From NCBI GenBank assembly GCA_965153455.1, contig OZ234501.1, positions 1,488,001-1,552,000 on the forward strand: a stretch of 64,000 nt of DNA. The letters run 5' to 3'. The notes beneath the pieces were generated by a model. It saw only the letters and a list, made by a program, of their open reading frames with translations. It had not been told where the DNA came from and did no database searches. Source of the DNA: Sphagnum compactum. Its lineage: Eukaryota > Bryophyta > Sphagnopsida > Sphagnales. A program made the translations under genes and the position numbers. This document shows positions 1 to 11,772 of this stretch, piece by piece. The first letter of the stretch is position 1; each line of letters opens with the position of its first letter.

Positions 1-712
1 AATGGACTTGACAAATGGCATCTAGGGTATAGTTCATTAATATACATATATATTGTTTAAAAACTAGCACACAAAAAAAGAAACTTAACTTTAAAGGATA
101 AATAAAAATTGGTGAATAATTTTAAGAGTAATAAAGGTTAAATTTATGTTCTAGGACCTTTTACAACAACATGTTTTTCACTAAAGAATTACACTTAATG
201 CATGTAAAACAAAACAAAAACTGACTGCAAAGTCACTACAAGTATTTTTTTCGAAATTCTTACAACAATGAACAATCTTCATTTTTTTGAACTTTGCATG
301 GCTTTTGCATCAAGTATCTACACTGCAATCAATCCTTTGCAAAAAGATTAACTACAAGACTATGACAAGCTTTTTTTTCTCACCATGCCGACAAAAATGA
401 ACGATTACTATTACGCCCCCCAAACATATTCCTTCTTGTCATCAATGTCGTCACCAGGCGTTCCATATATGTCGTCGGGATGCGTTTCAGGGATTTCGTC
501 TCCATGCGTTTTAAATGGTCACGAGCATGTTCGGAGGTGGATTGCGGACCAGATCATCAAGTTCTGGGAACCATTCCACGCGCATTAAGTGATACACTGT
601 AAAACAACGTCCTCGATATCTTTTTGTGGCTTCTATGTATGCCAGGATGACGAGATGGTCAACCACCCCGAGGTGAACATGGGCCAGAATGTCTGGCATT
701 TGCTTTTCTCAC

Positions 713-876
713 TCATCAGTAGAAGGGGCAAGCAACTTATGTAGGTCAACAATTAAAACGCGACCATCCTCCTTATATTCCCATGCATCATATTCATCGG
801 CCCATGAAAACTTAAGGATGTTAGTTCGAACTTCCAACGGCATGTCCATCAGGTTGGTACATTCGGGTTCTCCCAT
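713..876 (-). pseudogene. exon-like fragment, weak F-box-like motif
   Basis: Read on the - strand, a GCAG acceptor precedes ATGGGAGAACCC and a GTGAG donor follows the last full codon. The open frame gives about 54 residues, including LMDMPLEVRTNILKF. That resembles the start of an F-box (L-x-LP-x-EV-x3-IL), but it is short and no substrate-binding repeats are visible. It joins in phase to the exon-like piece at 1047-1171. The next downstream frame (511-699) has no convincing splice link. I treat it as remnant or partial gene sequence; the F-box reading is tentative. Confidence 0.3.
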
Positions 877-1046
877 CTGCAAAAAATATGATTATGAGAC
901 TCAAAATATTTAGAAACAAGTGCATATAAATTTGACGCTTCTTGTAAGATCATAAACGCTAGAAAAACCAACCACAATCGATGATGAACGCATTGCCATC
1001 AAAAGGATTGACGATCACAAAAAAAATAAAATAATTACGCACCTTT

Positions 1047-1171
1047 GTAGACACACAAGCTTGAGAGTTGAGCACAGAAGGAACAAGGGCAGTGCGATTT
1101 AAGTATGTATCAACTACTTGCCAAAAACAACCTTTATGTGAATGATTGAATGAGTCGACCACCCTATGCAA
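1047..1171 (-). pseudogene. exon-like fragment repeated elsewhere in the window
   Basis: The - strand frame contains RVVDSFNHSHKGCFWQVVD and ends in a consensus donor (AAAG|GTGCGT). A related sequence at 58574-58676 keeps the same frame (RVVDSLNHSRKRLFWQVVD). Similarity at protein level between two distant copies suggests descent from a real coding exon, either a duplicated gene or a gene piece carried by a repeat. The family is not recognised. Confidence 0.35.
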
Positions 1172-2872
1172 CCTTTTATATTACATTGAGTTACCTTGAG
1201 GTCTGTTTCATTTAAGGCAAGAAATCTTGGCCCGCCTGCAACGATACATTCGGGATCATAGGATTCTCAAAGGTTATTTACCTCCTTTCACGTGAGATCC
1301 TAGCATTATGAAGGACAAGCAAAAAATCTCGTTCACATTTTCTTTTAATTGCAGTTGGTAGAAAATACTTTACGTGAGATCATCCATTTTGATTACGACG
1401 TTATCACTGGCACTATGTAAATCTTTGCATGCAACATTTTTGGTCATTGGATTATTTTCTAGAATTATCAACATAAATGTTGTCAGGATTTGCTCATAAA
1501 TAGGGCATGCTTTATGTTAGGGCCAAAGGAATGGGACGTAGGAGTCGCGCAAAAGATCTCGTAATCTAGGTTGATTTTTGAATACAGTTCGTGTCGCTAT
1601 CGGAATTTTTGTTGGCTCTCGTGCGAACGACAAGTCAAACCAAGGGGTTTAAGGTTATGTGCAATCATAAATTCAAGCATAGCTCAGAGCAACCATTGTA
1701 GGTACATGTATAAAATCTAATCAGTGCTATCAATCTAATTACATATGTGAAAGACCAAAATAAAAGAAAAAAAAACCTAATAATATAAAAAGATAAATAT
1801 AAGGTTGTCAAAAGTTATAAATACCCAAAAAACGGTTGTAAAAGAAAAAAAAAACATTAAAAAATGAGATAAACAACAAAAATCACAAGAAGAAAAAGAA
1901 GGCGAAGAAACTATGCTGTATTTGAAAACATAAACCCCCAAAATTTATAAAACAACCATATAGAATAAAATGAAAAAATACACAACAGAAAAATAGTTTT
2001 TGCAAACATTGTAAAAAACGAAAACCACCAATGAAATATTAAATATGAAACCAACCTTTCGAGCAAGCACAATAAATAAATAAAGAAAATAATAAAACCA
2101 AGGGGAAAGTATTTATAGAAAACCCATGAAAATGGAAACTATAAAACTCTAGGAAACAAATATTTAGAAAACCGTAAAATTCCTTTTTGATTTGTTACTT
2201 TCTTACTTTACTTTGTCGATAATCAAAATTTGCTAAATTGAACTGTGGATCATTGCCAAACTGCTACATCGCAAAATTGGAAAAAGAATGTTATCCAAGG
2301 TTTAGGGCATCCTTTTTCTAAGGGGGGAAATTTGCCCTAAAAAAAAAATAAATCCCAAATATAAGGATTTTTAGTGCAGGTAGGCCTGAGGGCTCAAAAT
2401 GCAATCTAAATTTTTGGAGTGCCACGTGGCATCATTTAGCACACTTTCAAAGGAAACCTGAAGGTGACCAACCGGTCATCGGTGTAGGTGGCACAAGTTG
2501 GCCAGGGTGAACCGGCACCCATGTTGGTACCTTGACCTTTTTGAGTGAGGCCTCTTAGTGGCCATCTTAAGCCCAAAAAATGTTAAATCTGAACTCAGAC
2601 AGCTTTATGGTTCAATAGCTCCAGAAATACTATGTGATTCAAATGGACGGTATGTGGCATGTTTGGGATGGCTGGCAGGCGCTTGGGGAGACGGAATTTC
2701 GGTGAGGCAGCCTTGGTAAGTCGCTAAATGGTGGCAACTACCCTCCTTTAATTGCACGTTAACAACCTGGGTACAAAATGTGTTAAGACTCATGTTTGCA
2801 GCATCCTGTAGAAGTGTAGAAGTATTTATTCACTAGCACTACCCTTGTGTGCTCTCTCGGTCTTGGAGAAGT

Positions 2873-5622
2873 CTATACATATGATCTACGCACTACGTTC
2901 GCAGTGCGCGGGGCTGGGGGCTGTTTGACCACCAAAAAGAGACTGTAGTGCGGGGCTGTTTGAGCGTAGTGCGGGCCTGTATATGTTGACCTTTTTCATT
3001 TTTTGTTACTTTTTGTACTGCGCATAACTTTTATAAGTTACTTTTTACTGCTGAAACAGGGGTAAGGTTTGTTACTTTTTGTTACTTTTTTACTGCTTGT
3101 AACTTTTAACAATTACTTTTTACTGGGCCAAGAGGGCCATGGTTTATATTTTATTCATTGTGGGACGGGGTGGGGGGGGAAGAGTGCACCTTGATTTTTT
3201 TCCTTCATTTTTTTGACTGTTGAGGGGGAGGGAGGGGGGTGGAGGTTGATGTTTTTATTTTCCCCTTCATTGGAAATGTGGAAGGAGGAGGGGGGAAAGG
3301 GGTTCATTTAAGGGCTCTGGAAATGTTTTTTTCATTGTGGAGAAGCTAGGGAGGGGAAGGGGGTAATGGTTTTTACAAATTCATTACGGGATGGGGGAAA
3401 GGGTGCACCGGGGGAAAGGGTGCAGGTTGATTTTTTTTCTTTTTTTTTGACTGTTGAGGGGGAGGGGGGTGGGGGTTAATATTTTTTTTTCCCTTCATTT
3501 GACATGTGGAAGGAGGAAGGGAAAGGGATGATTTTTTTTTTTAATTTTGTTTTTTCATTGTGGAGTGGCTAGGGACAGGGGGGAACATGAAAGGGTTTTT
3601 TTTTTTAATATGTTGAAGGGGGATGGGAGGGAGTTTTTTTTCTATGTTGAAAAGGGATGAGAGGGGGGTTTTCTTTTTACAAGTTCACAGGGGGGGGGGG
3701 GGTTAGGGTTGGTTTAATTAATTAAATCTGAGCTAAAATAAAATAAACTTAATTAAGTAGGTAGTTGATTTTCATGTAATTGATCATAAAAATATAGTTA
3801 TCCATAGATGAATGAAATGTGACCATGTCATATGAAACGTTTTTTTAAATGAATTTTTAAAAATATCTAAAATGAGTTGCACATGGGTAATGCCATGTCA
3901 CGCGGAGCCCAAGTCGGGTATTGACCCCCGGAAAAAAAACACCAAAAAAAAGTTCGGGCAGCAAGTAAATAAGTAATTGTTTTTGGGTTGAAAAATAAAG
4001 GGTTGTTTAGGGCAGATGACAAGAATTAAGCCCATTACTTAAGCAAGTTAATAAGTAATTGTTTTAGTTTTGAGTTGAAAATAAAGGGTTGTTTAGGGCA
4101 GATGACAAGAATTAAAAGATTACTTAAGCAAGTTAATAAGTATGGTCGTGATAAAGAATAATTTCTTTGGGCAGAAAAAAAATGAATTTCAGCTTTGGGT
4201 TGGTAAAATTTTGGAACGGGGGGGCAGATTATTAAAATAAGTGGACCCCATCCAAAACAGTGGGCTGTTGGCCCCCAAAAAAACTCATTTGGGCAGTGAA
4301 TAAAATACTTTTGAGCAATTCTTCAGGCAGAAAATTAAATACTTTGGAGGAAACCAAAAAATTGGGCAGCGAATAAAATCATTTTGAGCAGATATTGGGC
4401 AGAATTTATTTTTCTTTCGAGCAATTATCGGGGCGGTGAATAATACACCGGTGAGCAAAAAATTTGGGCAGCGAATAATTTCCTTTTAGCAGAAATATGG
4501 GCAGAAATAGAAATACTTTTGAGCTTTGGGGCCGGGGAAAAAAAAAGGTGGGGGCGGTTGTGGTAGGGGCAGATGAAAACAACACTAATCAAACACTTCT
4601 CAAGGCATTTAAGATTTTTTTTGGAACATTGGGTTGTTGGCACTACAAGGCAGCGAGTAAAAAAGCACTTTTGAGCTTCGGCTAGGTTCAACTTGGGAAA
4701 ATAAAAATGGGCAAAAGGAGGGGTAGTAGGGGCAGATGTTGAAAATAAAAACATATTTTCGCGGGCAGGAGGTTGACCCTAGAATCACGCTCTCTCTTCG
4801 TCCGTCGTCTCTTCCGCCGTGCTCAGTCGTCTCCTCTCTCTTTCTCTCTCTCTGTGTGAGAAGCAAAGAGACTTTTCGAGACAGAATTTGATCATTGTTT
4901 TTTTGGCTTTTCCCCTCTTTCTTTTTTGGCGGTTGTGGCGGACGTCGTTTTGTGTTGTGATCCGGTTCTTTGTTTTTGTGGAGTTTTTGTTCTGGGTGTG
5001 AGGAGGAAGAGGAGGAGGAAATGGAAAGTTCAGAAACTGCAAAATTGTTCTTGGGAGGAGTTTGTTTTTTTTGGCTTTTGATTTGAAGGTGCTGATGGAC
5101 TCGCCACTATCCTTTTTCCAATTCTTTGTCGTTTCTTGTGCCGGGCTGCGTGCATTCTTCTTCTTCCCCCAGACGGACTAGTGCTCGAGACCTGTTCACG
5201 GTCCAGGTCCGTAGAAAAAATCGATGACAAGGAATCGTTGACGCCCAACCGGCTCCTTAGTGCGTTGGGTCGGAAGTCTCCGAATCCGGAACGCAGACAG
5301 CTCTGGTCGTTCTTTTCAACCTCTGAGCCGCATCATCAGAATCCATTTGCATCGTGATTTGGGCCTCAGTACCTCAGGCCAAGTTCCAGAAGGTGTGCTA
5401 GGTGAGCTCAACCGAATTTCCAACTCCACAGCAGCTGAATCTGAATAGATCCTTTTGGGTGTTTTTGCAATCTTCCAGTGCAGCGCTTTCCACCACTCTC
5501 AGAGGGTTTAGGCTCAGCAAGTCCGAATTTTTGTTGAATCCTTCTTTTGGGTTGTGATCGATTTCTAAGAGTCTGTTGTTATTGTGGTCACAAAAAAAAG
5601 CTTTCATAACATTCTGATCCAT
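2873..5622 (-). mobile_element. alpha-family repeat, inverted copy cut by the gap
   Basis: The 3' end of the element (CTATAG on its own strand) lies at 2873. Reading leftwards to it on the - strand, the copy carries the GTAAAAAGTAAC-rich zone, a GGTCAAACAGCCCCCAGC box, a hairpin with GCGCACT/AGTGCGC arms, and the tail GATCATATGTATAG. The copy is nearly identical over its whole length to 12436-15177 on the + strand and stops at the first N of the gap. Small differences (a changed CT microsatellite near 4830 and scattered substitutions) show that it is not simply the same read placed twice. It encodes no recognisable protein. Its class is unresolved: a foldback or long-TIR transposon, or one of two opposed 3'-coterminal repeats. 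Confidence 0.65.
4785..5021 (+). promoter_or_regulatory. CT-rich leader-like segment inside the alpha repeat
   Basis: A CT microsatellite (about 4825-4855) is followed by a purine-rich stretch (GAGGAAGAGGAGGAGGAA) directly before an ATG at 5021. The short frame from that ATG is only about 20 codons. The mirror copy lies at 13040-13270. This looks like a plant promoter and 5' leader carried by the repeat, but no transcript or gene body is evident, so the regulatory role is inference. Confidence 0.25.
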
Positions 5623-5822
5623 NNNNNNNNNNNNNNNNNNNNNNNNNNNNNNNNNNNNNNNNNNNNNNNNNNNNNNNNNNNNNNNNNNNNNNNNNNNNNN
5701 NNNNNNNNNNNNNNNNNNNNNNNNNNNNNNNNNNNNNNNNNNNNNNNNNNNNNNNNNNNNNNNNNNNNNNNNNNNNNNNNNNNNNNNNNNNNNNNNNNNN
5801 NNNNNNNNNNNNNNNNNNNNNN
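5623..5822. other. assembly gap of exactly 200 N
   Basis: Two hundred consecutive N mark a scaffold join of unknown true length. The left contig ends inside an inverted alpha copy and the right contig begins inside an alpha-like 3' zone of opposite orientation, the kind of palindromic repeat that breaks assemblies. Order and orientation of 1-5622 relative to the rest should be treated as provisional. Confidence 0.99.
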
Positions 5823-6518
5823 CATGTTCCCCCAGTCCCTAGCCACTCCACAATGAAAAAACAAAATTTAAAAAACAAATCATCCCTTTCCCTTCCTCCT
5901 TCCACATGTCAAATGAAGGGAAAAAAAAAACATTACCCTCCACCCCCCTCCCCCTCAACAGTGAAAAAAAAGAAGAAAAAAATCAAGGTGCACCCTTTCC
6001 CCCGTCCCATAATGAATTTGTAAAAAAAATTACCCCCTTCCCCTCCCTAGCCTCTCCACAATGAAAAAAACATTTCCAGAGCCCTTAAATTAACCCCTTT
6101 CCCCCCTCCTCCTTCCACATTTCCAATGAAGGGGAAAATAAAAACATCAACCTCGACCCCCCTCCCTCCCCCTCAACAGTCCAAAAAATGAAGGAAAAAA
6201 ATCAAGGTGCACCCTTTCCCCCCCCTCGCACAATGAATAAAATATAAACCCTGGCCCTCTTGGCCCAGTAAAAAGTAATTTATCAAAATTACAAGCAGTA
6301 ACAAAAAGTAACAAACCTTACCCCTTTCACCAATAAAAAGTAACTTACAAAACTTACGACCAGTAAAAAAAGTAACAAAAAATAACAAAAAGTGAAAAAG
6401 GTCAACAAATACAGCCAGGCATTGCGTGAAAACAGCCAGGCACCGCTGTGTATTTTTCCTGGTCAAACAGCCACCAGCCAGCGGCATTACACTCGTAATG
6501 CTCGGATCATACCTTAAG
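5823..6518 (+). repeat. partial repeat with beta-type 3' end
   Basis: The first bases after the gap match the alpha copy from about 14465 (CCTAGCCACTCCACAATG). The segment carries the same C-rich, GTAAAAAGTAAC-rich zone but ends in the hairpin GGCATTACACTCGTAATGC and the tail GATCATACCTTAAG. This beta tail recurs only at 40246. No coding potential is seen. Confidence 0.65.
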
Positions 6519-6800
6519 GTTGTTTGCACGCAAGGGGAAATTGTTACGAAAAGTGAAAAAGTAGATTTGTATGTATAGGTTTGAACCAAGGTGGAACATG
6601 TCCTAAACCATCACGCAAGTACCCTATAGTACATGACAACTTCTATACATGAGTTTTGTAATTCCATAAGTGGAGTTGTATGTTTGTTTGACCATATAAG
6701 GTGCGCCTTGTGAGTTGGGTTAGTGAAACATTCTTTAGTAGCATTGTTTATCAATATTGTCCAATATTGATTATCATTTACTAAATCAATACCAAAAAAA
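6519..6800 (+). repeat. decayed homologue of the gamma-unit middle region
   Basis: It begins GTTTGCACGCAAGGGG and aligns with 16538-16790 (start GCTTGCAATCATGGGG), sharing GGTTTGAACCAAGGTG, TTTTGTAATTCCATAA and GGTGCGCCTTGTGA. Many differences are C to T or G to A relative to the gamma units, plus indels. The 86-codon frame found in the gamma units is not kept. It also contains TATGTATAGG (6571-6580), the end of the alpha tail. Confidence 0.6.
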
Positions 6801-7829
6801 ACCTCAACCTTCGCCCCCTCCTCTTCAACACATCAAAAAATCAAAATAAATAAATAAAGGCGCACCCCCTCCCTTGACCCTTGACCCCCTATCCCTAGCC
6901 ACTCCACGATGAAAAAACAACATTTAAAAAAAAAAAAAAAAAGACACCCCTTTCCCTTCCTCCTTCCACATGTCAAATGAAGGAAAAAAAAAACATTACC
7001 CTCCACCCCCCCTCCCCTTCAACAGTAAAAAAAATAAGAAAAAAAAATCAAGGTGCACCCTTTCCCCCGTCCCATAATGAATTTGTAAAAACCCTAAACC
7101 CCCAGTGAACCCCTCCCTATCCTCTCCACAATGAACAAAACATTTCCAAAAAAACCCAATGTACCCCTTTCCCCCTCCTCCTTCCACCTTTTCATATATA
7201 TATAGGGGAAAAAAAACATTGACCCCCACCCCCCTCCCCCTCAACAATAAAAAACAGAATAAAAAAAATCAACTTGCACCCTTTCCCCCGGTGCACCCTT
7301 TCCCCCGTCCCATAATGATTTTGTATAAAACAGTACCCCCTTCCCCTCCCTAGCCTCTCCACAATGAAAGAAAAACATTTCCAGATTACCTTAAATGTAC
7401 CCCTTTCCCCCCTCCTCCTTCCACCTTTTCATATGTATACGAAAAAGAAAACATTAACCTCCACACCCTCCCCCCTTAAAAGTAAAAAAAAAAGAAGGAA
7501 AAAAATCGAGGTGTGCACCCCTTTCCCCCCTCGCACAATGAATAAAATATAAACCCTGGCCTTCCTGGCCAAGTAAAAAGTAATTTATGAAAGTTACAAG
7601 TAATAAAAAAAGTTAAAAAAAATAACAAACTTTACCTCTGTTTCAGCAGTAAAAAGTAACTTATAAAAATTATGAGCAATAAAAAAAGTAACAAAAAGTA
7701 ACAAAAAGTGAAAAAGGTCAACGAAAACAGCCCCGCACGAAAACAGCCCCGCACTGCGGTGCTTTTTTGGTGGTCAAACAGCCCCCAACCCCGCGCACTG
7801 CGAGCGTAGTGCGCAGATCATATGTATAG
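6801..7829 (+). repeat. stacked partial alpha-type 3' zones
   Basis: At least three C-rich partial copies follow each other (starting near 6805, 7000 and 7270), each with CCACTCCACAATG or CCTCTCCACAATG, CCCCCTCCTCCTTCCAC and CAAGGTGCACCC motifs. The block ends at 7829 in the complete alpha terminus (hairpin GCGCACT/AGTGCGC plus GATCATATGTATAG). The long open frames here are C-rich low-complexity sequence, not genes. Confidence 0.6.
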
Positions 7830-9423
7830 GCAAGGCAATCTCCGAATTCATGCACCGCGAAGATGCGACTTGTGATCTAATTTCTCGTAGCCCCGGTCAA
7901 CGTGACTTGCTCCTTCCACGTGCGGGGTCCCCTCAGCTGCCATACCTGCCAGGACTAGAGCACCTCCTGCTCTCAAATCTGCAGCCCACACTGGTGCTCC
8001 GTACAGTGAAACTACACCCCGTGAAATGCGATGAACTCACCGAGTGAGTGTCCTTTGGAATTTGTTACATCCTCTCAGGACCTGGTTCGATGCTCCCTTT
8101 GGCAACATGAACAATATTCCGAAGACGATCAGGACATGCCAGATGCTAACAGGCCGGTACATCCTGAAGAGAATAAATTCGGATCCCATGTGAAGTCTTT
8201 AGAGCCTCTCATCTTTTATTCAAGTGGTGGGCTTGTAGCTACCCTGCAAGCAACTAAATTGGCCTTGTTAATGGTTAAAAAAAGGCCTCTTTTCAAAGAG
8301 ACTACAGCTCCTTCGGAGTCCAGAGACACCGGAACTTACAATCTGTCAGCAGACACGATGTCTTTTTGTTTCTTTTAGCATGAACCTCTTTCGTAACATG
8401 ACCTTATTGCTTCCGGTGGGAGATACGTATCTACACCGGTTTATCCAAAAGGTGGAAAAAACATGGGGGTGAAGGAACTTAAAGCACTGTTCATTCATTA
8501 GCACCTGATGATCTTCATACGAGGAACAAATCTAATGTTCCTGCTGTTGGTGTAGAAGCATTTTTATAGGATATTATGGGCCAGAAGCCGATGCATCAAC
8601 CAGACAGATGTTGCATCTACCCAGCTCGCAACCGTCCCTGCAAAATCGGCAAGACGAGGGAGGCCCGATCGTTACGAATGGAGCCCTTGTTCCCCGAAGA
8701 GGGGGTGCTCCTGGTACTAAAATTCACTACATCTTCTTCACTGATTTTCTCCCTGCAAGCACATAAGGTTGGTGAATGCATTTCTCTCTCGTACTCCCGG
8801 TTCTGGTAACTCTGAAAGAGCTGTATATGCGATGGAGAGTTATGAAACGGAGTCCTCTTGGCCCGTCGTGATCTGGATTCTTCTGCAACAATCTTGGGTA
8901 TTAGTATGACATCCACCGAACTTGTGCTGTACATGTTTAATGCTGCAAGAAGTCTGTCGGAATTAGAAACTCTGTGTTACGGCAAGTTCAAATTAAGGAC
9001 TTCGCATGCAATTGTAGTTCTCTTTCTGGTGTCTTACCCTGGTTGGTAGGTGGGTGTGCACAAAAGATGCGTGGGAGCAAGAGAAAGACGCATGGAAAAA
9101 GAGGCAAGTATCATATGATCCCCAAGACGAGGCTATCTGGGATCCAATCTTTGCAGAAGCAGCAGCAACTGACAACCCCGATCGAAACCCAAGTCAAAAC
9201 TTCTACGGATCAGATTATTTCGAAGCTTTGGTGAGAGATGTTCCTTTGCATGCTACGTTCATAGCACCTGCTTTCCCGGTCCGGTCCTGACTCTGGGCTA
9301 GCTCATCCTTCCATCGACGCATAGTCTTCGTGCCATCAGACTTGTTTTTCCGTTCCTACTGCAATACTTACACCATATATGCTGTTATGTTTCTCTTGAT
9401 ACTCCTAAACCCCCTCTCTTTTG
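7830..9423 (+). pseudogene. mixed-sequence gene debris, family unknown
   Basis: Base composition changes abruptly from C-rich repeat to balanced, gene-like sequence right after the alpha end. Open frames at 7850-8047, 8031-8378, 8576-8809 and 9054-9290 look protein-like (for example RQVSYDPQDEAIWDPIFAEA near 9110), but none reaches a full domain I can name. A piece at about 8095-8215 has a diverged counterpart at 30785-30910, so this debris is itself repeated. Likely fragments of host genes captured or stranded between repeats. Confidence 0.35.
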
Positions 9424-9519
9424 ATGGCTTTAGAGAATGAGGGATTGGACTCCGGTACAGAGATTGCAACAATGAGAACACGGCAGGCAGAGGCATATCT
9501 ACAGAAGCTACAAATTTCG
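9424..9519 (+). pseudogene. exon-like fragment with consensus donor
   Basis: The frame starts MALENEGLDSGTEIATMRTR and continues to a perfect TTTCG|GTAAGC donor, 32 codons in all. It lies upstream of and on the same strand as the 5'-nucleotidase fragment at 9777-10171 and may be an upstream exon of the same ancestral gene. I cannot confirm the family from this piece alone. Confidence 0.35.
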
Positions 9520-9776
9520 GTAAGCACTTTGGTGCTCTTATCAAGCTATACTTGATCTCTCAGATCCCAGGGATCTTCTATCAGCAAGGGTCCTTGTCTG
9601 CACTAAACAACAAAGAAAGGAGGAAACAGGAGAGACTGTGATAATCGATTGGGGTGCTGAAAAGCAGGTGCATTCGAGTGATGCTCAGAGACGACTTTTG
9701 CTATTGTATGCAGAAACAGTACCCGCATGGAAGACCATCACGAGGAATTTCTTGCAGCCGTACACCAAGTTTGCGT

Positions 9777-10171
9777 ACGATCACTACTGTTGGATATGAC
9801 ATGGATTACACCCTCGTCCACTATAATGCGAAGGCGAAAACAACACCGTTATCTCTAGCATACGTGATCTTTGAGCAGGCATGCCAAAGTCTCCGTCGAT
9901 AAGGCTACATGGCAAGTACGAAAATAAGCTCTCTTAATGTGTGCTAGACGACATTTGTCAGCAGAAGAAATACAGATTTGGTGCTCAAATCATGTACCAC
10001 TATCCCCATGGCCATTTCCTTCGTCAACGTTTGAAGGAGAATCAAGATTGATGGCAGGACTTTTTTTTGTTTTAAGTCTGTAGCAGGCTTGGGAAGGGCG
10101 TGCATATGAATATGGGCTGAAGAATCTTCGCTTGATGGGCTATCCGGTGCATGGACTTAGTTTTGACGATG
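9777..10171 (+). pseudogene. cytosolic 5'-nucleotidase (HAD, subfamily IG) fragment
   Basis: Two pieces match the N-terminal catalytic region of plant HAD-superfamily IG 5'-nucleotidases, which dephosphorylate nucleoside monophosphates. Piece one (9777-9830) reads TVGYDMDYTLVHYN, the DxDxT nucleophile motif I. Piece two (10088-10171), after a GCAG acceptor, reads AWEGRAYEYGLKNLRLMGYP, the segment that directly follows in the family. The intervening 257 bases behave as an intron, but the expected GT donor after piece one is not visible (the sequence is AATGCG). The rest of the roughly 500-residue enzyme is not found here. It is a gene fragment, probably non-functional. Confidence 0.7.
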
Positions 10172-10709
10172 GTTTAGTAGGCTCTCACTCCCTCATTCCC
10201 CAATCAATTTCTGGGAACTTCACCAAATGTATGATTCATCCAGGTTGTTACGTAATCGAGGTGTAAACACAAAATAATTTGCTTCTGGTAGGGCTCATGG
10301 CCAACCTGGGAGCTAAACCTGGTGGTCCGAGGTGGATGTCACTGGAGGATCGCTCGATTGACTTGTTGTCGCTCATGTTCCGTAGGACTCAACCCGGTGT
10401 CTCTGTGGGGTCCATCCAGTTGGAGCCAGGATCCGTTGGGCTAGCCTAAACCCTCTTTGTTTCGAGTTTGTTAACTCGGTGGTTCTTCCCCTTTTTGTAA
10501 ACCCTAAACCCTTCCCCTTCTTCTGGGCTCCTCCGGTCCCGTTGTTTTTCTTTCTGTTCTTCTTCGAATCCGTACAAGTGGGAGCATTTCCGAGTCGAGC
10601 TCCATGATGCTCCCCGTGGTTTTTGCGCCCACCTTTGAGGCCGCGTCGCAAAAAAATAGCTGCGAGCGCCTTTTTTGGGCAGCCTAAAAAAAGGGAGAAT
10701 ATGTTCTTA

Positions 10710-10752
10710 CGGCAGAATCCAACGTCGTGCAAAAATATGTTGGATTCTGCCG
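10710..10752. repeat. perfect 14-bp inverted repeat, 15-nt loop
   Basis: CGGCAGAATCCAAC at 10710-10723 is exactly complemented by GTTGGATTCTGCCG at 10739-10752. It is not preceded by a coding region that would make it a terminator. It could be the residue of a small foldback element. Confidence 0.6.
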
Positions 10753-11172
10753 ACAATTAAAGCGTATGTCGCGCTCGTGATGTGCCTTCCCGTGCTTTCG
10801 CTTTCTGTTTTCACGGCTCCCGTATGCGGTGTCAAGGTCAATGACATCTGACAATGTGCCGGTGCTTGTTTGCTGCAGCAAAAGCAACTCCTGGAAGTAA
10901 TCGAGGACACAGTTCTGGCACGGCTTGCTCACCCTAAACCCATCTCAGGTAATGATGGAGCGCTCATATAAATTCCTTTTTCTCTCAGCATTCTTCAGAG
11001 ACATGAAGTACTTTTTGTGCTTCAAAAATGGTCGTGTGAACCTTCAAATGTGGGTTAATGAACTTGCTTCTGGGAGCAGGAAATGGAAAATTTGAAAAGT
11101 GCCTGAGACCCATTGGTAGTGGTCCTGGGATTTGAGCTCGTGTTCTATGCATCCCGAGGATAGCCTACTACT

Positions 11173-11772
11173 GTGAGCCAGGTCGATTGTTTCCTCCTCT
11201 GGATCCAGATCACCGTAACTCTGTGCGGTAAGTGGGACCTGGTGAAGCAATCCTCTGGTCGGGGATATAAACTACTGTGTACCAGGGTGGTGGACTGTCT
11301 TTCCACTGCAATATATGGACGCAAAGATAGCACAACGATTTTCTCTGGAATACTCTCCATCCCAGCCATGGGTAATACATTATTTTGGTTCACGGTAGGG
11401 GTATGGTTGCAGGTGCAAATAGTTGGTGTTGTGTGGAACTCCATATATCTAGGATGCTTACCAGGAAATAGTCCGACAGGTTTGCAAAGGGGTGGTGGGG
11501 GTACATTTGCAAAGACAGGTGGTCGGAAGATCACACTACCGGGCACGGACCTGAATGATGTCAGTGACCAAGCTGGTGACCTCATAGCTGTCTGTATCTT
11601 GAATAAAATAAGGGCTTTTAGGAGTCCCAAAAGTTTTTTGGATTGTCAATTTTCCCAAAATTGTTCTGACCTTCCATCCAATAGTTTACCAGTAATTCGA
11701 GCAACAAGATATTCTCGCTCAAAAATTATGCATATACCTATTCAAGCAGTTATGGATACTCACCAGAATTAG
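11173..11772 (+). CDS. unassigned 199-codon open frame
   Basis: This is the longest open frame in the 10.2-12.4 kb interval. I recognise no domain. It holds hydrophobic stretches around residues 55-100 (FWFTVGVWLQVQIVGVVW), which could form one or two membrane helices. A 161-codon frame overlaps it on the other strand, and there is no clear leader or splice context. Chance openness in repeat-derived DNA is at least as likely as a real gene. Confidence 0.12.
   Translation: MSQVDCFLLWIQITVTLCGKWDLVKQSSGRGYKLLCTRVVDCLSTAIYGRKDSTTIFSGILSIPAMGNTLFWFTVGVWLQVQIVGVVWNSIYLGCLPGNSPTGLQRGGGGTFAKTGGRKITLPGTDLNDVSDQAGDLIAVCILNKIRAFRSPKSFLDCQFSQNCSDLPSNSLPVIRATRYSRSKIMHIPIQAVMDTHQN

Larger units (their letters stand above)
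1..2872. other. AT-rich left flank without an intact gene
   Basis: This stretch is mostly AT-rich, with A-rich tracts around 1760-2200. Apart from the two exon-like pieces at 713-876 and 1047-1171 (- strand) I see no supported coding region, RNA gene or complete transposon. Short open frames here lack recognisable motifs. The right edge at 2873 is sharp because the inverted alpha repeat starts there. Confidence 0.6.

Noticed and set aside
5584-5905. Frames spanning the gap
   Set aside because: They are read through N bases and have no meaning.
7159-7552. Proline-rich frames in the C-rich repeat zones
   Set aside because: Produced by CCC runs in the alpha 3' zone; no domain, frames not conserved between copies.
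9054-9290. Serine acetyltransferase-like start (AIWDPIFAEAAAT)
   Set aside because: Only about a dozen residues resemble the family and the following sequence does not.
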